Shown here one piece after another: positions 7,901-13,307 of a stretch of DNA of 16,602 nt. The notes under the pieces are model-generated. The model saw only the letters and a list, made by a program, of their open reading frames with translations, searched no databases and had not been told where the DNA came from. Each line of letters begins with the position of its first letter. Position 1 is the first letter of the stretch. The position numbers and the translations under genes are program-made. Source of the DNA: Desulfobacterales bacterium (GTDB lineage: Bacteria > Desulfobacterota > Desulfobacteria > Desulfobacterales > UBA11574); contig JAUVTO010000019.1 in the NCBI GenBank assembly GCA_030601485.1, positions 1 through 16,602 of the forward strand. Reading direction: 5' to 3'.

Positions 7901-8950
7901 ATGTTTTTATTGAACGATTACAACTATGATCTGCCCGATGACCTCATAGCCCAAAAACCGGCGGATCAACGGGACCGTTCAAAGCTTCTATTTCTGCATA
8001 AGGGAACCGGCAAACTGTCCCACCATAAATTTTATGAAATTTATGATCTCCTTTTTCCAACGGATTTACTGGTTTTAAACAACACCCAGGTGATTCCGGC
8101 ACGACTTTTCGGAAAAAAGGATACCGGGGGCAAGGCGGAAGTTTTTATCCTTGATTACCCCGGCGAGCGTAAAAACCATACCTGCAAGGAACTTGTCTTA
8201 AGATGTCTGATTAAAACCTCAAAAAAACCGAAAAACGGTACGCCGTTATTTTTTTCCCGGGGCTTGCAAGCCAGGGTTGTCGACTGTCAACAGGGAATTT
8301 ATAATGTAAAATTTTCATGTAAAGATAATTTTGAAAGTCTCCTTGACAGGATAGGGCATGTTCCGTTACCCCCATATATTAAACGGAACGATTGTAAGGA
8401 TGACAGGACATCTTACCAGACCGTTTATGCTTCGCAAAAAGGCGCCGTTGCCGCACCCACGGCGGGACTCCATTTTTCGAAAAAACTCCTTACAAAAATA
8501 GCAGAAAAAGGTGTCAGGATCGCTACAGTTACGCTGCACGTGGGTTACGGTACGTTTTTGCCGGTCAGGGTATCGGATATAAGAGATCACAAAATCCATT
8601 CTGAGTGGTACTCTATTTCCAAAGATACTACCGATGTTATAAACCATGCCAAAACAAAAGGCAGACGCATCATTGCCGTGGGCACGACCTGCGTACGCGC
8701 GTTAGAGTATGCTTCGGATGACGGAGGGAACGTGGCTCACGGCAGCGGAAGCTGCGATCTTTTCATATATCCCGGGTACGGGTTTAAGGTTGTAGATGCA
8801 ATGATTACGAATTTCCATCTTCCCAAATCGACGCTTTTAATGCTTGTATCCGCTTTTGCAGGTCGGGAGAAAATATTGAATGCATACCGGACGGCCATAG
8901 ATAACAAATACAGGTTGTTCAGTTATGGGGATGCGATGTTTATTGCATGA
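7901..8950 (+). CDS. queA: S-adenosylmethionine:tRNA ribosyltransferase-isomerase (queuosine synthesis)
   Basis: 349 residues, typical for QueA. The enzyme transfers and rearranges the ribosyl part of S-adenosylmethionine onto 7-aminomethyl-7-deazaguanine in tRNA, forming epoxyqueuosine. Conserved blocks in order: LPDDLIAQKP (11-20), PARLFG (66-71), PLPPYI (155-160), AAPTAGLHF (184-192), TLHVGYGTF (211-219), GTTCVRALE, and MITNFHLPKSTLLMLVSAF near the C-terminus. The ATG at 7901 fits the family N-terminus. No strong ribosome binding site is seen, so translation may be coupled to the DUF2065 gene ending 5 bp upstream. tgt follows, which catalyses the preceding base exchange, separated by a repeat element. 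Confidence 0.97.
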   Translation: MFLLNDYNYDLPDDLIAQKPADQRDRSKLLFLHKGTGKLSHHKFYEIYDLLFPTDLLVLNNTQVIPARLFGKKDTGGKAEVFILDYPGERKNHTCKELVLRCLIKTSKKPKNGTPLFFSRGLQARVVDCQQGIYNVKFSCKDNFESLLDRIGHVPLPPYIKRNDCKDDRTSYQTVYASQKGAVAAPTAGLHFSKKLLTKIAEKGVRIATVTLHVGYGTFLPVRVSDIRDHKIHSEWYSISKDTTDVINHAKTKGRRIIAVGTTCVRALEYASDDGGNVAHGSGSCDLFIYPGYGFKVVDAMITNFHLPKSTLLMLVSAFAGREKILNAYRTAIDNKYRLFSYGDAMFIA

Positions 8951-8999
8951 TTCATGCTCTCATTAAATCACTGAAACTTAAGCCGGATAAATCGGGAAA

Positions 9000-9174
9000 G
9001 TTACAAGTGAGCTAAAGTTTGAAGTGAGCTAAAGTTAAGGAGTCGCTACGCTCCGGCTTCTATAAAAATTGGCAGTATTCCTTAACTTTAGGCACTTTAG
9101 TTCACTTTAGATCACTTCACACTTAATTGGCTAAGCATTTTTTGCCACAAAAAGCACAAAATTCACAATTAAGA
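9000..9174 (+). repeat. Family 2 palindromic element, tailed subtype, copy A (between queA and tgt)
   Basis: The left arm (9006-9040) carries two GAGCTAAAGTT units. The right arm (about 9078-9124) is its inverted counterpart beginning CCTTAACTTTAG, an exact 12-bp match in inversion. The centre is GGAGTCGCTACGCTCC (9039-9054) followed by an AT-rich stretch. The tail (about 9135-9174, TTGCCACAAAAAGCACAAAA and onward) recurs inverted in copy D at 13060-13099. The element ends about 17 bases before the tgt start. Confidence 0.85.
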
Positions 9175-9190
9175 AACTAAAACGAATTAC

Positions 9191-10321
9191 ATGTCCAATT
9201 TCAAAATAATTGCAACATCTGACACCACACGGGCAAGGGCCGGTATCTTACAGACGGCCCACGGTGAGGTAGAGACCCCCGTTTTTATGCCGGTGGGAAC
9301 GCTTGGCACGATAAAATCCATGTCACCCGAAGAGCTTATTGGGTGCGGGACCCAAATCGTTCTGGGAAATACCTATCATCTGTACCTCAGACCCGGATGC
9401 GATGTTATCCGCCGTTTTGCCGGCCTCCACAATTTTATGAACTGGGATCGGCCTATTTTAACGGACAGCGGCGGCTTTCAGATCTTTTCCCTTGCCAAAC
9501 TTGGAAAGATTACGGATGAAGGCGCTTCTTTTCAGTCCCATATCGATGGATCAAGACATTTGCTGACCCCTGAAAAGTCGGTTGAAATACAGCTTTGTCT
9601 CGGATCAGACATCATCATGTGCCTTGACCACTGCATCAAATACCCGGCAAGCCGTGAACATACCAAAGAAGCACTTGAGCTTACCACGCGCTGGGCAAAA
9701 AGATGCAACATGGCTTTGCAAAAAGGCACCGATTCTTTAGATCTGGCCGTCTCAAAGCCCCCTTTCCTTTTCGGCATCGTTCAAGGAGGCATGTTTAAGG
9801 ATCTCAGAAAACATTCAGCGGAGAGTTTATCTGAAATCGCTTTCAGCGGTTATGCCATCGGGGGGCTCAGCGTGGGTGAACCAAAGGAGATTATGTTTGA
9901 AATTGCTGATTTTACGCTCCCCATACTTCCGGATAATAAGCCTAAATATATCATGGGTACGGGAACTCCTGAAGATCTTGTAGAGCTTGTAACCCTTGGG
10001 GCGGATATGTTCGATTGCGTCATCCCCACACGGAACGCTCGAAACGGACAGATGTTTACAAAAAAAGGCGCCATAAATATTTGCAATGCACGTTTCAAGT
10101 ATGATACCAAACCTATCGAGCCCGGATGTACCTGTTACACATGCCAAAATTATTCCAGGGCTTACCTGCGACACCTTTACATGGCAAAAGAATTGCTTGC
10201 TTATCGTTTAAATACGATTCATAATATTTGTTTTTATATGAAACTGATGGAGCATATGCGAACGGCGATATGCCGAAACAAATTTGATGAATTTAGAAAA
10301 ACTTTTTATGAAGGCAAGTAA
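9191..10321 (+). CDS. tgt: Queuine/preQ1 tRNA-guanine transglycosylase
   Basis: 376 residues, the usual bacterial length. It exchanges the guanine at the wobble position of GUN anticodons for preQ1, the step before QueA. Visible motifs: D92 in TDSGGFQ (proton acceptor), D146 and C148 in CLDHC (base recognition), GIVQGG (195-200), and D275 in MFDCVIPTR (nucleophile). The zinc ligands are C313, C315, C318 (CTCYTC) and H344 (NTIH). No Shine-Dalgarno site is obvious before the ATG at 9191, where a repeat element ends close upstream. The TAA stop (10319-10321) belongs to the first bases of the next repeat element. Confidence 0.97.
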   Translation: MSNFKIIATSDTTRARAGILQTAHGEVETPVFMPVGTLGTIKSMSPEELIGCGTQIVLGNTYHLYLRPGCDVIRRFAGLHNFMNWDRPILTDSGGFQIFSLAKLGKITDEGASFQSHIDGSRHLLTPEKSVEIQLCLGSDIIMCLDHCIKYPASREHTKEALELTTRWAKRCNMALQKGTDSLDLAVSKPPFLFGIVQGGMFKDLRKHSAESLSEIAFSGYAIGGLSVGEPKEIMFEIADFTLPILPDNKPKYIMGTGTPEDLVELVTLGADMFDCVIPTRNARNGQMFTKKGAINICNARFKYDTKPIEPGCTCYTCQNYSRAYLRHLYMAKELLAYRLNTIHNICFYMKLMEHMRTAICRNKFDEFRKTFYEGK

Positions 10322-10354
10322 AGACTCCGGGCATAGAGGACCCGGCTTTGGTTT

Positions 10355-10373
10355 GACCCTAAAAGGGTCTGTT
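10355..10373 (+). terminator. Terminator-like hairpin after tgt
   Basis: GACCCT-AAA-AGGGTC forms a 6-bp stem followed by TGTT. The T-run is short, so termination would be weak. The same place in copy C forms a stronger terminator, while copy E has mismatches in the stem. Confidence 0.4.
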
Positions 10374-10527
10374 ATCCTACAAGCAGGGCAAGTTAAAAGT
10401 GATAAGTGACCTAAAGTGCCTAAAGTTATGGAGTCGCTGCGCTCCGCTGATTTTATATAATTGACAAAATTTCTTAACTTTAGCTCACTTTAAACTTTAG
10501 TTCACTTCAAACTCTTACGGCGTTTCT

Positions 10528-10574
10528 CCAGGCAGAGCCATCTATCTCTGACCTGGCCCAGAGTACCAGGTTTT
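10528..10574 (+). promoter_or_regulatory. Attenuator-like overlapping hairpins before the NifU-like gene
   Basis: CCAGG (10528-10532) with AGAG can pair with CTCT and CCTGG (10546-10556). The same CCTGG, as ACCTGG (10551-10556), can instead pair with CCAGGT (10566-10571), followed by TTT. The two hairpins exclude each other, and the second looks like a weak terminator. This is the right end of repeat copy B; a regulatory role is inferred. Confidence 0.35.
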
Positions 10575-10597
10575 CAATGTAAAAAAAGGGGGTTATC

Positions 10598-10819
10598 ATG
10601 AGAGAAAAAATTCAGGCGGTAATAGACAAAATCAGGCCGATGCTTCAGGCTGATGGGGGTGATGTGGAGCTTGTCGATGTGGTAGACGGCGTGGTCACAG
10701 TCAGGTTGCAGGGAGCATGTGCCGGATGCCCTATGTCCCAGATAACCCTTAAGAATGGAATTGAAAGATTTTTAAAAAAGGAAATCCCGGAGGTAAAGTC
10801 GGTGGAACGGGCAGACTAA
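10598..10819 (+). CDS. NifU C-terminal-domain protein, iron-sulfur cluster scaffold/carrier
   Basis: 73 residues made only of the NifU C-terminal (Nfu) domain: an N-terminal helix (REKIQAVIDKIRPMLQADGG), then the strand VELVDVVDGVVTVRL, and the cluster-binding CAGC motif (C41, C44). Proteins of this type assemble or deliver [4Fe-4S] clusters, often as dimers sharing one cluster. The iron-sulfur-rich formate dehydrogenase nearby shows demand for such clusters but is no proof of partnership. AGGGGG lies 6-11 bases before the ATG. The gene stands alone between two repeat elements and may be governed by the hairpins in its leader. Confidence 0.93.
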   Translation: MREKIQAVIDKIRPMLQADGGDVELVDVVDGVVTVRLQGACAGCPMSQITLKNGIERFLKKEIPEVKSVERAD

Positions 10820-10847
10820 AACGAATGCGTGACCGAGCTATAACTTA

Positions 10848-11015
10848 GTTCGCTTCGCTCACAATTGGAATGATGGAATACTGGAATTGTGGAATAATGG
10901 GTTTTGGGATAATGGTTTGACGATAAACATCATCAAAGCAAGGAATTTAAAAATGGGAAACATCCTTTAAAACCAATATTCCATCATTCCAACGTTCCAT
11001 TATTCCATCTACAAA
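10848..11015 (-). repeat. Family 1 palindromic element, copy 2 (inverted relative to copy 1)
   Basis: The left arm (10866-10897) has four TGGAATNN octamers and the right arm (10978-11009) has four inverted ones. Read on the minus strand it shares with copy 1 the core AATATTGGTTTTAAAGGATG, a CCCATTTT stretch, CCCAAAACCCAT, and the end sequence AATTGTGAGCGAAGCGAA. The element starts about 30 bases after the NifU-like gene and contains no gene. Confidence 0.83.
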
Positions 11016-11182
11016 TTATATAGGATACTGTTATGTAAACAAAATATTTTCAGTAAGTTGTGGAATTTACGAGACGTTACATTTGATCTTTGCCGGAAAT
11101 TTTTCCAGAAAGAGCTTGCAAGCCATACCTTAATAAATATATATTTTTTGATTACAATTTTGTGTCAAATTAAAGTATTCAA
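11016..11182. other. AT-rich leader region of the aminotransferase gene
   Basis: No gene is seen. It contains a small palindrome, GGAAA-TT-TTTCC (11094-11105). TTGATT (11148-11153) with TAAAGT 17 bases on would place transcription start at the ATG itself, so I do not call a promoter. No clear Shine-Dalgarno site precedes the ATG at 11183. Confidence 0.4.
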
Positions 11183-12403
11183 ATGACCATAGCAAAGCAT
11201 ATCGAAACCATTATATCCGGATCTTCCTGGATACGTAAAATGTTTGAAGAGGGCGCCCGCCTTAAGGCTGAGCACGGAGCTGAAAACGTATATGATTTCA
11301 GCCTGGGCAATCCCAATCTGGAGCCCCCTGAAAAATTCCGGGAGGCACTCAAGGATGCCGCAACGTCCTCGGATCCGGGAGTTCATGCTTATATGCCCAA
11401 TACCGGATATCCGCATGTTCGCAAGTCTGTAGCTGATTATCTTTGCGACGAACAGAAGGTGCAGGTTACCGAAAATGAGGTGATCATGACTTGCGGAGCA
11501 TCCGGTGCCCTGAACGTTATCCTGAAAGCAATCCTCAATCCCGGTGATGAGGTGATCACTCCGGCTCCTTTTTTTGTTGAATATAGATATTATGTGGACA
11601 ACCATGGCGGAAGCCTTAAAACCGTATCCACAAAACCGGATTTTAATCTGGACATTGACGCCGTTTCCGCGGCGATAACTCAAAAAACCCGGGCCGTTCT
11701 AATCAATTCCCCGAACAATCCTACGGGCCAGGTATATTCAAAACAGAGTCTTAATGAACTCGGAACATGCCTAACTGAAAAGGGAAAAGAACTGAACCGG
11801 ACCCTATACCTTATCTCGGATGAACCCTATCGCAAGATCGTTTACGACGGACAAAAAGTCCCAAGCATCTTTCAAACTTACACTGAGAGTATCATTGCCA
11901 CTTCATATTCAAAGGATATTTCCATTCCCGGGGAACGTATCGGTTATTTGGCAGTTAACCCCGAAGCTTCTTATAAAAAAGAGCTTATCGGCGGCATGGC
12001 ACTGGCCAACAGGATCTTAGGGTTTGTCAATGCTTCGGCTCTGATGCAGCGGGTTGTCGCATCAATTCAGGGGGCGAGCGTGGATATTTCAGCGTATGCC
12101 CGGAAAAGAGAGCTGCTGTGTAAGGGTCTGGCGGATTGCGGCTACGATTTCTTCACACCGGCAGGTGCGTTTTATCTTTTTCCCAGAACGCCGATTCCTG
12201 ATGATGTAAAATTCGTACAGGCGCTTCAGGAGGAGTTGATCATTGCGGTCCCGGGCAGCGGTTTTGGCGGATCGGGTCATTTCAGAATCGCCTTCTGCGT
12301 GGCCGATGAAACCATAATAAATGCCATGCCCGGATTTAAACGGGTCATGGAAAACTTTGTAAAGAATCCTGGCCCAAAGGACCAAGATTTGGTTTGCCCC
12401 TGA
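11183..12403 (+). CDS. Class I/II PLP-dependent aminotransferase (AspB-like), substrate unknown
   Basis: 406 residues, fold type I. The PLP lysine is K244 in SYSKDISIPGERIGY. Supporting residues are N179 in SPNNPTGQ, D213 and Y216 in ISDEPY, R252, and R368 in HFRIAF, which would bind the substrate carboxylate. The N-terminal block SSWIRKMFEEGARLK and the DFSLGNPN motif are typical of an AspB-like subgroup common in anaerobes. Substrate (aspartate, alanine or aromatic) cannot be told from sequence. The ATG at 11183 fits the family start despite a poor ribosome site. The last 14 residues (393-406) are encoded by the left end of a family 2 repeat element, and the stop codon TGA lies at the top of the following terminator hairpin. 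Confidence 0.92.
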   Translation: MTIAKHIETIISGSSWIRKMFEEGARLKAEHGAENVYDFSLGNPNLEPPEKFREALKDAATSSDPGVHAYMPNTGYPHVRKSVADYLCDEQKVQVTENEVIMTCGASGALNVILKAILNPGDEVITPAPFFVEYRYYVDNHGGSLKTVSTKPDFNLDIDAVSAAITQKTRAVLINSPNNPTGQVYSKQSLNELGTCLTEKGKELNRTLYLISDEPYRKIVYDGQKVPSIFQTYTESIIATSYSKDISIPGERIGYLAVNPEASYKKELIGGMALANRILGFVNASALMQRVVASIQGASVDISAYARKRELLCKGLADCGYDFFTPAGAFYLFPRTPIPDDVKFVQALQEELIIAVPGSGFGGSGHFRIAFCVADETIINAMPGFKRVMENFVKNPGPKDQDLVCP

Positions 12404-12418
12404 AAGGGGCTGTTTTTT
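12396..12418 (+). terminator. Intrinsic terminator of the aminotransferase gene
   Basis: GCCCCT-GAA-AGGGGC is a perfect 6-bp stem followed by TGTTTTTT. The stop codon TGA occupies 12401-12403, straddling stem and loop. The structure belongs to repeat copy C and is the strongest terminator in this part of the window. Confidence 0.75.
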
Positions 12419-12570
12419 AAAGCCGCACAAGTTAAAAGTGTCTAAAGTGATCTAAAGTGCCTAAAGTTATGGTGTCGCTTCGCTCCTCTGTTTTTATATA
12501 ATTGACAGAATTCCTTAACTTTAGCTCACTTTAAACTTTAGTTCACTTCAAACTCTTGCAGCAATTCTTC

Positions 12571-12617
12571 AGGTAGAGCCGGAAAACTCTGACCTTGGCC
12601 CAAAAGACCAGGTTTTT
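12571..12617 (+). promoter_or_regulatory. Attenuator-like overlapping hairpins before the methylmalonyl-CoA epimerase gene
   Basis: AGGTAGAG (12571-12578) can pair with CTCT and ACCT (12587-12595), with loop CCGGAAAA. Alternatively ACCTTGG (12592-12598) pairs with CCAGGT (12608-12613) with one bulge, followed by TTTT. The layout matches that before the NifU-like gene. Function is inferred from structure only. Confidence 0.35.
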
Positions 12618-12648
12618 CAGGGTAAAATAAATTGAAAGGAGGGTTCTT

Positions 12649-13050
12649 ATGAAAATATTAAAAATAGACCACCTCGGCATAGCCGTAAACAGTATCGAAG
12701 AAGGTAAAAATTTTTGGACAGATGCGCTCGGGCTTGAATTTGAAGGTTCCGAAACCGTTGAAGAGCAAAAAGTTACCACGGCTTTTTTCCCGGTGGGAGA
12801 AAGTGAAGTGGAGCTTCTTGAATCCACTGCACCGGACGGGCCTATCGCTAAATTCCTGGAAAAAAAGGGCCAGGGGATTCATCACGTTGCGTTTCGGGTG
12901 GACAATATTGAAGCCGCTCTGGCAGAGTTAAAGGAAAAAGGAATAAGGCTGATTGACGAAAAACCCAGAAAAGGTGCCGGCGGCGCAAAAATCGCTTTTT
13001 TGCACCCCAAAGCCACGAACGGCATTCTGGTTGAACTTTGTGAGAGATAA
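12649..13050 (+). CDS. mce: Methylmalonyl-CoA epimerase
   Basis: 133 residues of the VOC (glyoxalase) superfamily, two paired beta-alpha-beta-beta-beta modules. It interconverts (S)- and (R)-methylmalonyl-CoA, supplying the mutase with its isomer. Metal ligand positions can be read at H8 (IDHLGIAV), E55 (SEVELLE, candidate second ligand), H79 (GIHHVAFRV) and E129 (ILVELCE). The block PRKGAGGAKIAFLHPKATNG is typical of the family. AAAGGAGGG (12635-12643) gives a strong ribosome site 5-6 bases before the ATG. The mutase gene follows on the same strand after a 257-bp gap containing a repeat element, which supports the specific call over other VOC enzymes. Confidence 0.93.
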   Translation: MKILKIDHLGIAVNSIEEGKNFWTDALGLEFEGSETVEEQKVTTAFFPVGESEVELLESTAPDGPIAKFLEKKGQGIHHVAFRVDNIEAALAELKEKGIRLIDEKPRKGAGGAKIAFLHPKATNGILVELCER

Positions 13051-13058
13051 TACGTTAT

Positions 13059-13239
13059 TCCTTAATTGTGAATTTTGTGCTTTTTATGGCAAATAATTTT
13101 ACAACTTACAAAAAGTGTAAAGTGATCTAAAATGCCTAAAGTTGTGGAATTCTACCAATTTTTATATGAATAGATGGAGCAAAGCGACACCTTAACTTTA
13201 GGCACTTCAAACTTTAGTTCACTTTAGGCACTTTAAATT
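13059..13239 (-). repeat. Family 2 palindromic element, tailed subtype, copy D (inverted, between mce and the mutase gene)
   Basis: Read on the minus strand this matches copy A: CTAAAGT-unit arms, the centre GGTGTCGCTTTGCTCC, an AT-rich spacer ending GGTAGAATTCC, and a tail whose plus-strand form CTTAATTGTGAATTTTGTGC (13061-13080) is the exact reverse complement of part of copy A's tail. The arms contain ACCTTAACTTTAGGCACTT on one side and CTAAAATGCCTAAAGTT on the other. Confidence 0.85.
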
Positions 13240-13242
13240 TTT

Positions 13243-13292
13243 AAATTGAATATTGATATGATTTTTCAATTATTCAATCTTCAATTCTCAAT
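13243..13292. repeat. ATTGAA-type inverted repeat upstream of the mutase gene
   Basis: AAATTGAATATTGA (13243-13256) faces TCAATTATTCAAT (13266-13278) with one indel; further TTCAATT and TCTCAAT units follow. It again shows short tandem units in inverted arms. Only one copy is in the window, so its status as a mobile repeat is unproven. Confidence 0.5.
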
Positions 13293-13307
13293 CCAAAGGA
13301 GGATGCC

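Larger units (their letters stand above)
10318..10584 (+). repeat. Family 2 palindromic element, long subtype, copy B (between tgt and the NifU-like gene)
   Basis: About 267 bp, aligned throughout with copy C (12359-12627) and with copy E (from 16404). Order: GTAAAGA, a CCnGG...CCnGG hairpin, GACCCT-AAA-AGGGTC (10355-10369), the left arm of CTAAAGT units, GGAGTCGCTGCGCTCC, an AT-rich spacer with TATATAATTGACA, the right arm (TTAACTTTAGCTCACTTTAA and further units), then CCAGG/CCTGG/CCAGG hairpins and TTTT. It fills nearly the entire intergenic gap. No open frame. Confidence 0.88.
12359..12627 (+). repeat. Family 2 palindromic element, long subtype, copy C (overlaps the aminotransferase 3' end)
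   Basis: About 269 bp, aligned with copy B from GTAAAGA (12359-12365) to GTAAAA (12622-12627). It has left-end hairpins, the arm units TCTAAAGTGA and TCTAAAGTGC, the centre GGTGTCGCTTCGCTCC, an AT-rich spacer with TATATAATTGACA, the right arm (TTAACTTTAGCTCACTTTAA onward), and the right-end CAGG/ACCT/CCAGG hairpins. Its first 45 bases are coding for the aminotransferase. Confidence 0.88.

Noticed and set aside
10454..10466. TATATAATTGACA inside the repeat as a promoter
   Set aside because: On the plus strand the two boxes are in the wrong order, and no -10-like hexamer lies about 17 bases after TTGACA; the reverse strand has no matching -35.
7311..11015. CRISPR array based on the regular TGGAAT or CTAAAGT units
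   Set aside because: Units are 7-10 bp with no unique spacers between them and occur in inverted arms, unlike a CRISPR array; no cas genes are present.
11148..11176. TTGATT...TAAAGT promoter of the aminotransferase
   Set aside because: Start of transcription would coincide with the ATG, giving a leaderless mRNA, and the region is AT-rich enough to give such matches by chance.
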